From NCBI RefSeq assembly GCF_029690065.1, contig NZ_CP121463.1:682001-746000 (forward strand): a DNA stretch of 64,000 nt, given 5' to 3'. Shown in pieces: positions 1 through 14,977 of this stretch (its first letter is position 1; every line of letters begins with the position of its first letter). The DNA is from Arthrobacter sp. Y-9. Lineage in GTDB: Bacteria; Actinomycetota; Actinomycetes; Actinomycetales; Micrococcaceae. The translations under genes and the position numbers were made by a program. The notes under the pieces are model-generated. The model saw nothing but the letters and a program-made list of their open reading frames with translations. It did no database searches and was not told where the DNA came from.

Positions 1-1
1 T

Positions 2-1726
2 GACCGGTACGGCACCTGGCACCACAACGCGGAGATCAAGGTCGCCGCGGGCGTGGACGTGGAACTCATGCTCGCCGAGGGCGCCGCATTGCTCGCTCAG
101 GCCGCCGACGACGACGCCAAGCGCACCGCCGCGGACCGCCGCACCCTCCGCCGTGCCGCCGAAGCGCTCGCGGACTCCCGGCTGACCGTCGAGGAGCGTC
201 TCGGGGCCGGCTTCTCGGACGCCGTGGCCGGCGCCGTTGAGCGTCAGCCGATCCGCGAACTGGTGACTGAGTCGGAGGAGTATCCGATCCGCGTGGAGCG
301 CGCCGCCGCGGGCCAGGGCTCCTGGTACGAATTCTTCCCGCGGTCCGAGGGCGCCAAGCGCGACCCGGTCACGGGGGAGTGGACCTCCGGGAACTTCCGC
401 ACGGCCGCCGACCGTTTGCCCGGCGTCGCCGCCATGGGCTTCGACGTGCTGTACCTGCCGCCCATCCATCCGATCGGCCACGCTCATCGGAAGGGTCCCA
501 ACAACACGCTCGTGGCAGGACCGGGTGACCCCGGTTCGCCGTGGGCCATCGGTGCGGCCGAGGGCGGCCACGACGCGATCCACCCGGACCTCGGCACTTT
601 CGAGGACTTCGACGCCTTCGTGGCGGAGGCCGAGGCTCAGGGGCTGGAGATCGCGCTGGACCTCGCGCTCCAGGCGAGCCCCGACCACCCCTGGGTGCAG
701 AGCAACCCCGAGTGGTTCACCCGCCGCGTGGACGGCAGCATCGCGTACGCCGAGAACCCGCCGAAGAAGTACCAGGACATCTACCCGCTGAACTTCGACA
801 ACGACCCGGCGGGCCTCAGCAAGGAGATCCTCCGCATCGTCCAGCTGTGGATCAGCCACGGCGTGAAGATCTTCCGCGTGGACAACCCGCACACCAAGCC
901 CGTGTGGTTCTGGGAGTGGCTGATCGGCCGCGTGAACAAGAAGCACCCCGAGGTGGTCTTCCTGGCCGAGGCCTTCACCCGGCCTGCCATGATGCACGCG
1001 CTCGGCCGGGCCGGCTTCCAGCAGTCGTACAGCTACTTCACCTGGCGGAACACCAAGGAGGAAGTGGAGGAGTACTTCACGGAGGTCTCCCGCGAGTCCG
1101 CGCCGTTCTTCCGCCCGAACTTCTTCGTGAACACCCCGGACATCCTCACGCAGTACCTGCAGTACGGCGGTCCGGCGGCGTTCAAGATCCGTGCCGTGCT
1201 GGCCTCCATGGGCAGCCCGCTCTGGGGTGTCTACGCCGGGTATGAGCTCTTCGAGCACGTGGCCCGCCCGGGCGCCGAGGAGTACATCGACAACGAGAAG
1301 TATGAGTACAAGGACCGCGATTGGGAGGCGGCCGAGGCCGCAGGGCGCTCGCTGGCGCCGTACCTCACGCGTCTGAACCACATCCGGCGCGGTCACCCGG
1401 CGCTGGGGGACCTGCAGAACCTCACGGTCCACCAGTCCTCGGATGACTCCACGGTGGTCTTCTCCAAGCACAAGACGCTGCCGGACGGTTCCAAGGACAC
1501 CCTGATCGTGGTGGTGAACGTGGACCCGCACGGCACCCGCGAGTGCACCGTCTCCCTGGATCTCGCCGCGCTCGAGCTCGATCCTCAGGACTGGACCGCC
1601 TCCCACGGATTCCGCGTCGATGACCTGATCAGCGGCCAGAGCTGGGAGTGGGGCGAGCACAACTACGTCCGGCTGGACCCGCACGTCGAACCTGCACACA
1701 TCCTGCACATCCGCCGAGGAGTCTGA
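2..1726 (+). CDS. glgE: Alpha-1,4-glucan:maltose-1-phosphate maltosyltransferase GlgE (5' end cut off)
   Basis: GlgE transfers maltosyl units from maltose 1-phosphate to alpha-1,4-glucan in the cytoplasm. The frame is already open at base 2 (DRYGTWHHNAEIKVAAG), so the N-terminal domain continues beyond the left edge and the true start is not visible. The rest is a GH13 barrel: a nucleophile-region motif FRVDNPHTKPVWFWEWL and an acid/base motif FLAEAF, in the arrangement typical of GlgE rather than of alpha-amylases. About 575 residues are visible; complete family members have about 650-700. The stop overlaps the treS start (ATGA), and treS, mak and glgB follow, which is the complete GlgE-pathway set. 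The family call is secure. Confidence 0.95.
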   Translation, partial: DRYGTWHHNAEIKVAAGVDVELMLAEGAALLAQAADDDAKRTAADRRTLRRAAEALADSRLTVEERLGAGFSDAVAGAVERQPIRELVTESEEYPIRVERAAAGQGSWYEFFPRSEGAKRDPVTGEWTSGNFRTAADRLPGVAAMGFDVLYLPPIHPIGHAHRKGPNNTLVAGPGDPGSPWAIGAAEGGHDAIHPDLGTFEDFDAFVAEAEAQGLEIALDLALQASPDHPWVQSNPEWFTRRVDGSIAYAENPPKKYQDIYPLNFDNDPAGLSKEILRIVQLWISHGVKIFRVDNPHTKPVWFWEWLIGRVNKKHPEVVFLAEAFTRPAMMHALGRAGFQQSYSYFTWRNTKEEVEEYFTEVSRESAPFFRPNFFVNTPDILTQYLQYGGPAAFKIRAVLASMGSPLWGVYAGYELFEHVARPGAEEYIDNEKYEYKDRDWEAAEAAGRSLAPYLTRLNHIRRGHPALGDLQNLTVHQSSDDSTVVFSKHKTLPDGSKDTLIVVVNVDPHGTRECTVSLDLAALELDPQDWTASHGFRVDDLISGQSWEWGEHNYVRLDPHVEPAHILHIRRGV

Positions 1727-3513
1727 TGACTTTCAGCCTGCCGTCCGCCAGCAACGGGATCGCCAGCCGGGACCGTTTCGACACCAACGCCCCGGGCCTC
1801 GCCCACGACCCCCAGTGGTTCCGCAAAGCGGTGTTCTACGAGGTTCTGGTGCGCGCCTTCGCGGACTCGAACGGCGATGGCTCGGGTGACTTGAACGGTC
1901 TCATCGACCGGCTGGATTACCTGCAGTGGCTCGGCATCGACTGTCTCTGGCTCCCGCCCTTCTTCCAGTCCCCGCTCCGGGACGGCGGCTATGACATCTC
2001 GGATTACAAGGCCGTGCTGGACGAGTTCGGGACCATCAACGACTTCCAGCGACTGGTGGGTGAGGCACACGCGCGAGGCATGCGCGTCATCATCGACCTG
2101 CCCCTCAACCACACCTCGGACCAGCACCACTGGTTCCAGGAATCCCGGCGTGACCCGAGCGGTCCGTACGGTGATTTCTACGTGTGGAGTGACACGGACG
2201 AGAAATACCAGGATGCCCGGATCATCTTCATCGACACGGAGGAATCGAACTGGACGTTCGATCCCATCCGGCGGCAATTCTTCTGGCACCGTTTCTTCAG
2301 CCACCAGCCGGATCTGAATTTCGAGAATCCCGCCGTCATCGAGGCCATTTACGACGTGGTGCGTTTCTGGCTGGATCACGGGGTGGACGGGTTCCGAGCG
2401 GACGCCATTCCGTATCTTTTCGAAGAAGACGGCACCAATTGCGAGAACCTGCCCGGAACGCATGAATTCCTGCGGGATCTGCGCGCCATGGTGGACCGTG
2501 AATATCCCGGCCGGATCATCATCGCGGAGGCCAATCAGCCCCCGCACGAGGTGGTGGAGTATTTCGGCACGGAGGAGGCTCCGGAATGCCACATGTGCTT
2601 CCATTTCCCGATCATGCCGCGGCTGTATTTCGCCCTGCGGGACCAGCTGGCGGCCCCGATCGTGGAATCGATGAAGGACACACCGGCCATTCCGGCGGGC
2701 ACCCAGTGGGGCACGTTCCTGCGCAACCACGACGAGCTGACGCTGGAGATGGTGACCGCGGAGGAGCGCTCCGCGATGCTCGGCTGGTACGCCCCGGACC
2801 CGCGGATGCGCGCGAACGTCGGCATCCGGCGTCGTCTGGCGCCTCTCCTGGACAATTCGCGGGCCGAGATCGAGCTGATCAACGCGCTGCTCCTGAGCCT
2901 GCCGGGATCGCCCTTCCTGTACTACGGGGACGAGATCGGCATGGGGGACAACATCTGGCTCCAGGACCGCGACGCCGTCAGGACGCCGATGCAGTGGACG
3001 CCGGACCGCAACGCCGGCTTCTCGATCGCCGACCCCGGCAAGCTGTACCTGCCGGTCATCCAGTCGCTCGTGTACCACTACGGCATGGCGAATGTGGAAG
3101 CGGAAGCGGCCCACTCGGGGTCGCTGCTGCGGTGGACCCGGCAGATCCTGGCGGTCCGTAAGGCTCACCCGGCCTTCGGCCTCGGCGCCTTCCACCACGT
3201 TCCGGCCAACCATGAGTCGGTGCTCGCGTACCGCCGCGAAGTGCTCCCGGACAATCCGGAAGGAGCCCAGCCAGAGACGCTGCTGTGTGTCTTCAACCTG
3301 TCCCAGAACCCGGTGGCCGCCGTGCTGGATCTGCCGGAATTCGCGGGGCGCGGCCTGCGGGACATCTTCGGCGGACAGCCGTTCCCCAGCGTGGCCGACG
3401 ACGGCACGCTCGGACTCACGCTGTCCGGCAACGGCTACTTCTGGCTCCGGTTCCGCACGGCGGCGCCGGGGATGCAGACCACCGCCATCCCGATCGTGCC
3501 CCAGGGCGTGTGA
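1726..3513 (+). CDS. treS: Trehalose synthase / maltose alpha-D-glucosyltransferase TreS
   Basis: TreS interconverts trehalose and maltose and supplies maltose to the maltokinase encoded next. The start chosen is the ATG at 1726, which overlaps the glgE stop and gives MTFSLPSASNG and 595 residues, the usual length; upstream in-frame extension is not conserved-looking. GH13 motifs are visible: GFRADAIPYLF (nucleophile Asp), IIAEANQPP (acid/base Glu) and RNHDEL (transition-state Asp). The N-terminal VFYEVLVRAFADSNGDG stretch is characteristic of TreS. The protein ends before any kinase domain, so this is the unfused form; mak is separate and begins 1 base after the stop. Probably co-transcribed and translationally coupled with glgE. 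Confidence 0.96.
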   Translation: MTFSLPSASNGIASRDRFDTNAPGLAHDPQWFRKAVFYEVLVRAFADSNGDGSGDLNGLIDRLDYLQWLGIDCLWLPPFFQSPLRDGGYDISDYKAVLDEFGTINDFQRLVGEAHARGMRVIIDLPLNHTSDQHHWFQESRRDPSGPYGDFYVWSDTDEKYQDARIIFIDTEESNWTFDPIRRQFFWHRFFSHQPDLNFENPAVIEAIYDVVRFWLDHGVDGFRADAIPYLFEEDGTNCENLPGTHEFLRDLRAMVDREYPGRIIIAEANQPPHEVVEYFGTEEAPECHMCFHFPIMPRLYFALRDQLAAPIVESMKDTPAIPAGTQWGTFLRNHDELTLEMVTAEERSAMLGWYAPDPRMRANVGIRRRLAPLLDNSRAEIELINALLLSLPGSPFLYYGDEIGMGDNIWLQDRDAVRTPMQWTPDRNAGFSIADPGKLYLPVIQSLVYHYGMANVEAEAAHSGSLLRWTRQILAVRKAHPAFGLGAFHHVPANHESVLAYRREVLPDNPEGAQPETLLCVFNLSQNPVAAVLDLPEFAGRGLRDIFGGQPFPSVADDGTLGLTLSGNGYFWLRFRTAAPGMQTTAIPIVPQGV

Positions 3514-3514
3514 C

Positions 3515-4972
3515 ATGACCGCCCCCGCCGACGAGCTCATGGGACTGCTGGAGCACTGGCTTCCGCAGCAACGGTGGTTCCCCGCCAAGGGGAGCGTGGT
3601 CACGATGTCCGTGGCCGCCGTGCTTCCCGGCGTCTCGCGGCCGGACCGGCATTCCGAGGTCAGGGTCCTGCGCCTCGAGTATCCCGCTGCCCAGGGGTCG
3701 CCGGTGGTGACGCTCCTGCAGGTTCCGCTGCTGTTCCTCCGGTCCGCCGACCAGGCGTCCGACGACGGCGCGGGGTTCATCGGCGCCGTCTCCTCCGCCG
3801 GCGGCGAGGACGGCTCGCCCGCGGCGCCGGGGCCATGGAACGTCTACGACGCCCCGCAGCGCCGCGAGTACCTGGACGAGGTCCTGGCCAGCGCCTCGCT
3901 GAACGCCCATTCGGAGAACCCGGGCGTGCACGCCGGCATCCAGGCCCGTCGCGGCCCCGACGCCGCCAAGAGCATCGCGTTGTCGGACCCGTTGTTCTCG
4001 ATGGATCCCATGCGGAGCGAGCAGTCGAACACGTCCATCGTGCTCAACGCACAGGGACGCGGCATGATCGTGAAGTTCTTCCGGACGCTTTCCAACGGTC
4101 AGAATCCCGAGGTCGAGCTCGGTGCCGTCCTGACGCGGCTCGGCACCCAGGACGTTCCGGCCACGCTCGGCTGGCTGGAGGCCCACTGGCAGGACCGGAG
4201 TGAGGCCTACCAGGCCGATCTGGCGGTGATCCACGAGTTCCTCCCGGGCGGTTCCGACGCGTGGGGAGCTGCACTGGACGCTGCCGCCCGGGGTGAGTCC
4301 TTCGCTCGGCAGGCGCACGCCATCGGGCAGGGAACGGCCCGGATTCACCGCCGTCTCGCCGAAGGGCTGCCGGTGTCGACTGCGCCGGAGGGCGTGCTGA
4401 GCCGGCTGGCCGCGAGGGTGCGGGACAGCTGGGCGCAGGTGCGCGCCGTCGTCGGGCCGTACGACGCCGAGATCGAGGCACTGCTCACCTCGCTGTCCGC
4501 GGTGCCGGCGCAGCCGCAGCGGATCCACGGTGATCTGCATCTGGGGCAGATCCTCACCGTGCAGGCGCCCGCCGCCGGGGCCGACCGCTGGATCTTCCTG
4601 GACTTCGAGGGCGAGCCGCTCCGGCCCGTCTCCGAGCGGGCGCTTCCGGACCTGCCCTTGCGGGACGTGGTCGGGCTGCTCCGTTCCCTGGACTACGCCG
4701 CCGGCGCCGCTCAGCGCCAGGTGGCGGGAGCCGACGTCGCCGACGGGTGGGTGGCCGAGTGCTCGGCGGCCTTCCTGGAGGGTTATTCGAGTGTGGTGCC
4801 CGGGAGGATTGACCAGCGTTCTCCCCTTTTCATGGCATTGTGGCTGGACAAGGCCCTGTACGAGGTCCGTTACGAGCAGAGCAACCGCCCCGGCTGGCTG
4901 GACATCCCGGTCAGCGCGGCGCGCGCGACGCTGGACGAACTCGCAGGTCCCGACGCGAAAGGGAAACCATGA
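3515..4972 (+). CDS. mak: Maltokinase (Mak/Pep2)
   Basis: Phosphorylates maltose with ATP to maltose 1-phosphate, the GlgE donor. The ATG lies 1 base after the treS stop; the protein is 485 residues ([20 protein letters not shown]). It has a cystatin-like N-terminal cap (about residues 1-90; the [11 protein letters not shown] motif is typical of maltokinases) and a C-terminal aminoglycoside-phosphotransferase-like kinase fold. Catalytic loop [12 protein letters not shown] and metal-binding FLDFEGEP are present. The stop overlaps the glgB start by four bases (ATGA), so translation is coupled. Position between treS and glgB supports the function. Confidence 0.94.
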   Translation: MTAPADELMGLLEHWLPQQRWFPAKGSVVTMSVAAVLPGVSRPDRHSEVRVLRLEYPAAQGSPVVTLLQVPLLFLRSADQASDDGAGFIGAVSSAGGEDGSPAAPGPWNVYDAPQRREYLDEVLASASLNAHSENPGVHAGIQARRGPDAAKSIALSDPLFSMDPMRSEQSNTSIVLNAQGRGMIVKFFRTLSNGQNPEVELGAVLTRLGTQDVPATLGWLEAHWQDRSEAYQADLAVIHEFLPGGSDAWGAALDAAARGESFARQAHAIGQGTARIHRRLAEGLPVSTAPEGVLSRLAARVRDSWAQVRAVVGPYDAEIEALLTSLSAVPAQPQRIHGDLHLGQILTVQAPAAGADRWIFLDFEGEPLRPVSERALPDLPLRDVVGLLRSLDYAAGAAQRQVAGADVADGWVAECSAAFLEGYSSVVPGRIDQRSPLFMALWLDKALYEVRYEQSNRPGWLDIPVSAARATLDELAGPDAKGKP

Positions 4973-7182
4973 CCCCCACCCCGGAAGCCGCTGCGCCGGC
5001 TCCCTTGCCGATCGATCAGGCCACGCTGGGCCAGGTGGCTCATGGTGAACATCACGCACCGCACTCCGTGCTCGGCGCCCATCTGGATGACCGCGGCGTG
5101 GTCACCTTCCGCACCGTCAAGCACCTCGCGGAGGCGGTGACGGTCATCCTCGCCGACGACGCGCGGATCCCCCTGCATCACGAGGGCTTCGGCGTCTGGG
5201 TAGGCACCTACGTCTCGCCCGACGGGGCGCACGTGCCGGACTACCGGATCGAGGTCGCCTACGAGAACGCCGAGCCCGTCGTGGTCGATGAGCCGTACCG
5301 CTACCTGCCGACACTGGGCGAGCTGGATCTCCACCTCCTGCAGGAGGGCCGTCACGAGACGCTCTGGACCGTGCTCGGCGCCCGGGTGCAGCGCTACAGC
5401 TCCGTGATGGGCGAGGTCACCGGCGTCTCGTTCGCCGTCTGGGCCCCGAACGCTCAGGCCGTGCGGGTCATCGGCGACTTCAACTCCTGGGACGGACGTC
5501 AGCACTCGATGCGGTCCCTCGGTTCGAGCGGCGTGTGGGAGCTCTTCATCCCGGGCCTCGGGCCGGGCACCCGCTACAAGTTCGCCCTGCGCACGCGGCA
5601 CGGCCACTGGGTGGAGAAGGCGGATCCGCTGGCCTTCGGGACCGAGGTCCCGCCGATGACCGCGTCCGTGGTGGTGGAGCGCTCCTACGAGTTCAAGGAC
5701 CAGGAGTGGATGGCCGCCCGTGCGGCGCGCGATCCGCACAATTCGCCCATGAGTGTCTACGAAGTCCACCTCGGCTCCTGGCGTCTGGGTCTGAGCTACC
5801 GCGAGCTGGCGCGAGAGCTGGTCGAGTACGTCCAGTGGCTCGGCTTCACCCATGTGGAGTTCATGCCGGTGGCGGAGCACCCCTTCGGCGGCTCCTGGGG
5901 CTACCAGGTCACGTCCTACTACGCTCCGACCTCCCGTTTCGGGCATCCCGACGAATTCCGCTTCCTCGTGGACGCGCTGCACCAGGCCGGCATCGGCGTG
6001 ATCATGGACTGGGTCCCCGCTCATTTCCCCAAGGACGAGTGGGCCCTGGCCCGCTTCGACGGCGAACCGCTGTACGAGCACGCCGATCCCCGTCTGGGGG
6101 AGCACCCGGACTGGGGCACGTACATCTTCAACTTCGGCCGCAAGGAGGTCCGGAACTTCCTCGTGGCCAACGCGCTGTACTGGCTCGAGGAGTTCCACGT
6201 GGACGCCCTCCGTGTCGACGCCGTGGCCTCGATGCTGTACCTGGATTACTCCCGTGAAGAGGGACAGTGGGTGCCTAATCAGTTCGGCGGCCGCGAGAAC
6301 CTGGACGCCATCAGCTTCCTGCAGGAGACCAACGCGACGGTCTACAAGCGCAATCCCGGTGCCATGACGATCGCGGAGGAGTCGACCGCGTTCCCGGGCG
6401 TCACGGCGCCCACCTCCCAGGGCGGCCTGGGCTTCGGCCTCAAGTGGAACATGGGCTGGATGCACGATTCCCTGGCGTACATCGCCGAGGACCCGGTCAA
6501 CCGGCGCTGGCACCACAACACGATCACCTTCTCCCTGGTCTATGCGTTCACGGAGAACTTCCTCCTGCCGATCAGCCACGACGAAGTGGTCCACGGCAAG
6601 GGATCCATGCTTCGCAAGATGCCCGGTGACCGCTGGCAGCAGCTCGCCAATCTGCGCGCGTTCCTGGCGTATCAGTGGGCCCATCCGGGCAAGCAGCTGA
6701 TCTTCATGGGCACCGAGTTCGGCCAGGAAGCCGAATGGAGCGAGCAGCACGGGCTGGACTGGTGGCTCGCCGACGGCCCGGATCACCGCGGTGTCCAGCT
6801 CCTCGTCAAGCAGCTCAACGCGATCTACCAGGACACGCCGGCCCTGTGGGAGCAGGACAACACGGGGGAGGGTTACCGCTGGATCAATGGCGGCGACGCC
6901 GACCGGAACGTTCTCAGCTTCATCCGCATCAGCGCCGACGGCGAGGAACTGGTGTGTGCGGTCAACTTCGGGGGAGCGCCGCACCACGACTACCCGCTCG
7001 GCTTCCCTTCCGACGGCGAGTGGGTGGAGATCCTCAATACGGACGCCCACGAGTTCGGTGGGTCCGGGGTCACCAATGGCGGAACCGTGGTGGCGGACAA
7101 CGGACCGTGGGATGGCCAGCCCGCCTCGGCGAAGGTGACCCTCCCGCCGCTGGGTGCGGTGTACTTCACAAAACTGTCCTGA
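4969..7182 (+). CDS. glgB: 1,4-alpha-glucan branching enzyme GlgB
   Basis: Introduces alpha-1,6 branches into the linear glucan made by GlgE. The ATG at 4969 overlaps the mak stop and gives 737 residues ([17 protein letters not shown]), normal for actinobacterial GlgB. Domain order: an N-terminal beta-sandwich (about 15-115), a CBM48 module (about 125-225, [20 protein letters not shown]), the GH13_9 barrel with [16 protein letters not shown] (nucleophile), [12 protein letters not shown] (acid/base) and [13 protein letters not shown], then a C-terminal beta domain. It is the last gene of the glgE-treS-mak-glgB operon; a perfect 24-bp hairpin begins 37 bases after the stop. Confidence 0.96.
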   Translation: MTPTPEAAAPAPLPIDQATLGQVAHGEHHAPHSVLGAHLDDRGVVTFRTVKHLAEAVTVILADDARIPLHHEGFGVWVGTYVSPDGAHVPDYRIEVAYENAEPVVVDEPYRYLPTLGELDLHLLQEGRHETLWTVLGARVQRYSSVMGEVTGVSFAVWAPNAQAVRVIGDFNSWDGRQHSMRSLGSSGVWELFIPGLGPGTRYKFALRTRHGHWVEKADPLAFGTEVPPMTASVVVERSYEFKDQEWMAARAARDPHNSPMSVYEVHLGSWRLGLSYRELARELVEYVQWLGFTHVEFMPVAEHPFGGSWGYQVTSYYAPTSRFGHPDEFRFLVDALHQAGIGVIMDWVPAHFPKDEWALARFDGEPLYEHADPRLGEHPDWGTYIFNFGRKEVRNFLVANALYWLEEFHVDALRVDAVASMLYLDYSREEGQWVPNQFGGRENLDAISFLQETNATVYKRNPGAMTIAEESTAFPGVTAPTSQGGLGFGLKWNMGWMHDSLAYIAEDPVNRRWHHNTITFSLVYAFTENFLLPISHDEVVHGKGSMLRKMPGDRWQQLANLRAFLAYQWAHPGKQLIFMGTEFGQEAEWSEQHGLDWWLADGPDHRGVQLLVKQLNAIYQDTPALWEQDNTGEGYRWINGGDADRNVLSFIRISADGEELVCAVNFGGAPHHDYPLGFPSDGEWVEILNTDAHEFGGSGVTNGGTVVADNGPWDGQPASAKVTLPPLGAVYFTKLS

Positions 7183-7219
7183 GCGGATCGAGGGCCGGAA
7201 GGATCCTCCCCGACGACCA

Positions 7220-7274
7220 GCACCACGGCGTGAGGCCCGGAATCATGCGGATTCCGGGCCTCACGCCGTGGTGC
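7220..7274 (+). terminator. Perfect 24-bp hairpin after glgB
   Basis: Arms 7220-7243 and 7251-7274 are exact inverted copies around a 7-base loop; there is no U-tract. It separates the glg operon from the rRNA promoters, so termination is the likeliest role, although a strength measurement would be needed since the U-tract is missing. Confidence 0.75.
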
Positions 7275-7296
7275 GAAGAGCCTTCGGCGCCGAGAG

Positions 7297-7325
7297 TTGG
7301 CATGGCCGCCGAACGGTGGTAGAGT
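7297..7325 (+). promoter_or_regulatory. rRNA operon promoter, upstream copy
   Basis: TTGGCA at 7297-7302 and TAGAGT at 7320-7325 with a 17-base spacer. It lies about 310 bases upstream of 16S and points into it. Predicted from the sequence only. Confidence 0.5.
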
Positions 7326-7425
7326 TGATACCCGCACCGCAGCGAAGGAAAGCTTCTGAGGGAGTCAACCGGACACGCCGCGGATCGCACAACATTCACC
7401 AAGAAATTGTGAGAAGTTGAGCGAT

Positions 7426-7454
7426 TTGCACCGAGGAATTCGGGGTGCTAAGCT
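7426..7454 (+). promoter_or_regulatory. rRNA operon promoter, downstream copy
   Basis: TTGCAC at 7426-7431 and TAAGCT at 7449-7454 with an ideal 17-base spacer. It is about 180 bases before mature 16S. Two tandem promoters would fit a growth-rate-regulated rRNA operon. Confidence 0.55.
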
Positions 7455-7520
7455 TGAAAAGTTGCTTCGGGAACGGCAAGCAGGGCTAACAAGCCGGCTT
7501 GGAGATCCGAAAGCAGTCTG

Positions 7521-7541
7521 TTGTTTGAGAACTCAATAGTG
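7521..7541 (+). promoter_or_regulatory. rRNA leader antitermination-type box
   Basis: TTGTTTGAGAACTCAATAGTG recurs with two changes at 9574-9594 just before 23S. Occurrence ahead of both large rRNAs is what is known of boxA-type antitermination and processing leaders in actinobacteria. The assignment to boxA is by analogy. Confidence 0.5.
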
Positions 7542-7631
7542 TGTCATGTTTTTTTGATACCAATGTTTTTTTGGTAATCACCGATCTTGCCGCCCCTGTG
7601 GTGGATTGGTGTTTGCTGGGTTTTGAATTTC

Positions 7632-12817
<5,186 letters not shown>

Positions 12818-13040
12818 CACCACACCCCATACGGGTGTGGAGTGAAAAAACTGTGCTACGCGTCCACCATGCGGTCCCCAAACAACAAACCCACCAGTTT
12901 GTTCCGAGGGAACCAGACATAACTAAATACAGCAACACCACCACCCCTACGGGGAATCAATGGATTGGTGTTGCGTGTCACGGAAACGATCCAGTGACCC
13001 TTACAAACCAACCCCCACCACGGGTGGGGTGTTTGAAAGA

Positions 13041-13157
13041 GTTACGGCGGTCATAGCGTGGGGGAAACGCCCGGTCCCATTCCGAACCCGGAAGCTAAGA
13101 CCCACAGCGCCGATGGTACTGCACTCGCGAGGGTGTGGGAGAGTAGGACACCGCCGG
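13041..13157 (+). rRNA. rrf: 5S ribosomal RNA
   Basis: About 117 bases from GTTACGGCGGTCATAGCG to ACACCGCCGGAC, containing the universal CCCGGTCCCATTCCGAACC and GGAAGCTAAG segments and complementary ends. It lies 223 bases after 23S; no tRNA is seen in that spacer. Confidence 0.95.
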
Positions 13158-13172
13158 ACACAACCACACAGA

Positions 13173-13202
13173 GATGGCCCAGGCAACGACGCCCGGGCCA
13201 TC
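13173..13202 (+). terminator. First terminator of the rRNA operon
   Basis: GATGGCCC and GGGCCATC arms enclose an inner GGC/GCC pairing. It begins 16 bases after 5S. Confidence 0.65.
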
Positions 13203-13222
13203 ACTGCATTAACAACCAAACA

Positions 13223-13310
13223 GCCCCCCACACACAGGGGGCAGTTCGCGTTTAACCACCAACCACGAGCATCAGCCCCCAGCCAACCAGCACGGGGCTG
13301 TTCGTCTTTA
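13223..13310 (+). terminator. Second and third stacked terminators of the rRNA operon
   Basis: Hairpin GCCCCC/GGGGGC at 13223-13242, then CAGCCCC/GGGGCTG at 13273-13300 followed by the T-rich TTCGTCTTTA. Stacked terminators after rRNA operons are common. Confidence 0.6.
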
Positions 13311-13328
13311 AGGGCACACCCCCGGCAG

Positions 13329-13547
13329 TCAGCCACCGTCTCCACGCCCGAGCAGCCGATCCAGCGTGCTCCGGCCCAGCTCGCTCATGTCCGGATTCGA
13401 CTCCCGGTAGTACCAGACCAGGCCCATCGCCTGCTGGAACGCCCAGCCGGCTCCGCGCTCCCACTCCTCTGCCCCAACGCCCAACCGCTCACGCAAGCGC
13501 CGGCGTCGCGGGCCATCCAGCAAATGCCAGGCCACGGCTAAGGCTTA
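13329..13547 (-). pseudogene. C-terminal remnant of an aminoglycoside/macrolide phosphotransferase-family gene
   Basis: Read on the minus strand from an in-frame TAA (13545-13547), the frame gives ALAVAWHLLDG..., then WERGAGWAFQQAMGLVWYY, RESNPDMSELGRSTLDRLL and a stop at 13329. This matches the C-terminal helices of the APH/MPH kinase family (DLAxAW...YYRxTNPxMxxxGRRTLxRLL). The N-lobe, the HGD catalytic loop and the metal-binding Asp are all missing; only about 71 codons remain. An initiation from GTG 13535 would give a 68-residue peptide that could not be a kinase. Position directly after the rRNA terminators suggests a rearrangement scar. Family recognition is from memory of the motif, not a search. 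Confidence 0.65.
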
Positions 13548-13716
13548 CGGTCACGGGGCTCTTCTCTTACCCTCAGCGGCCATTGACATGGCAGGCGCAG
13601 CACTCTTCACCCTGAGGGGCGCGCTCCTGCTCCAGGGAGGCCGTGCTCCTGTGACAAGACGATCGTTTGGTCGCTGGATAGACTGTGCCGGAGGCCACAG
13701 TCTGAGGTGGCTCATC

Positions 13717-14976
13717 ATGAGTATTGGGGGCAATATGAAATTCTTCCGGCGTGCCGTTCTGCCATCTCTATGGCTGGTGCTCGGGGCCGTGATCGCGGCA
13801 TCACTCGTCAAGATCGCCTTCGTCGATGGGGTGCGCGGTGCTGAACAGGTGTCAGCTCCCGAGGTCGGCTTCGAGGCGCCGGTGGTTCCGGCCGGCCGGG
13901 CGACGGTGACGAATGTCGTCGAGGTGAAAGGTTCGGTTCAGGCAGACCCTGCCATCCCCGTGCGGAGCACGGAAGCCGGCACGGTGGTGTTCCTGTACAT
14001 CTCAGCCGGAAAGCCCGTGGCTCAGGGTAGCCCCTTGTTCCAGGTCCGCAGGGTTCGTGAGGCTCCTGCCGACGCTGCCGACTCTTCCGGCGCCGGTGAG
14101 TCGGCTCAGGGCAAGGACTCCGCCGCGGTCCCCGCCAAACCGGCAGCGCCACAGTACGACTACCTGGACGTTCTGGCCCCGTCCGCCGGCGTCCTCAAGG
14201 ATTTCACCGCGTTGCTGGGACAGCAGGTCTCCGTGGGCGAGAACGTGGGTGCGGTGGAACCGGGAACCTTCAGTGTCTCCGGCTCCCTTGATGCTCAGCA
14301 GCAGTACCGGCTGCTCGACCGGCCGGCGAAGGCCGAGGTCACTGTGACAGGCGGTCCTGCTCCGTTCACCTGTTCGGACATCTCGCTGGGACACGTCACG
14401 GGCGGCGGCGCGTCGAAGCCGGCCGACTCCACTGGCACGAGTGGGGGTGCACCCGCTCAGCAAGGTCCCGGTCCGGGGACGGGGTCATCTGACGGAGGTG
14501 CCGCGGCGACGGGAACGGTCTCCTGTCCTGTGCCGTCCGCAGTGAAGGTGTTCCCCGGCCTCGGGGCCACTCTCAAGCTGACCGCCGGGGTGGCGGAGAA
14601 CGTCCTGACGGTGCCGTTGACCGCGGTGAAGGGCAGTTTCCAGGAAGGAACGGTCTGGGTGAGGTCGACGGAACCGGGTGACGGCACGGCAGGGAAGGGC
14701 ACCGCGCTCGAGGGGGATCCAGACCGGGGGAATCCCGGGCAAGGCGGTGCTGCAAAGAACGGCCCGCTGGCGGCCGCTGGCGGCACGTCCGTGACACCCG
14801 CGGGATTCGTCGAGCGCAAGGTGTCGCTCGGTTTGAGTGACGGTGTGCAGGTCCAGGTCACCAAGGGCCTTAAGGAGGGCGAGCAGATCCTTGAGTTCCT
14901 GCCCGGGGTGCCCTCCCCACAGGGGCAGGGTGGTCCCGGCTCAGCTCCTGCCGGCTTCAGCCCGATGGGCGGCTGA
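13717..14976 (+). CDS. MacA-like membrane-fusion/adaptor protein
   Basis: Probable adaptor of a MacAB-type exporter: one N-terminal membrane anchor (about residues 13-33), then an extracytoplasmic part with lipoyl/barrel-sandwich segments (about 60-200) and a later beta-barrel domain. The middle and C-terminal parts carry Gly/Ser/Pro-rich linkers. I chose ATG 13717 (419 residues) because GAGGTGG lies six bases before it; ATG 13735 is an alternative. The ATPase starts one base after the stop, and an FtsX permease follows. In a Gram-positive there is no outer-membrane partner, so the protein more likely delivers substrate to the permease or the cell wall. Substrate unknown. Confidence 0.75.
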   Translation: MSIGGNMKFFRRAVLPSLWLVLGAVIAASLVKIAFVDGVRGAEQVSAPEVGFEAPVVPAGRATVTNVVEVKGSVQADPAIPVRSTEAGTVVFLYISAGKPVAQGSPLFQVRRVREAPADAADSSGAGESAQGKDSAAVPAKPAAPQYDYLDVLAPSAGVLKDFTALLGQQVSVGENVGAVEPGTFSVSGSLDAQQQYRLLDRPAKAEVTVTGGPAPFTCSDISLGHVTGGGASKPADSTGTSGGAPAQQGPGPGTGSSDGGAAATGTVSCPVPSAVKVFPGLGATLKLTAGVAENVLTVPLTAVKGSFQEGTVWVRSTEPGDGTAGKGTALEGDPDRGNPGQGGAAKNGPLAAAGGTSVTPAGFVERKVSLGLSDGVQVQVTKGLKEGEQILEFLPGVPSPQGQGGPGSAPAGFSPMGG

Positions 14977-14977
14977 G

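Noticed and set aside
1663-3780. Very long open frame on the minus strand opposite treS and mak
   Set aside because: High-GC third-position bias creates long antisense frames. The plus-strand reading gives full enzyme motifs; the antisense protein is Arg/Val/Gly-rich with no domain.
12818-13040. Small gene or tRNA in the 23S-5S spacer
   Set aside because: Only processing stems and a C/A-rich stretch are visible.
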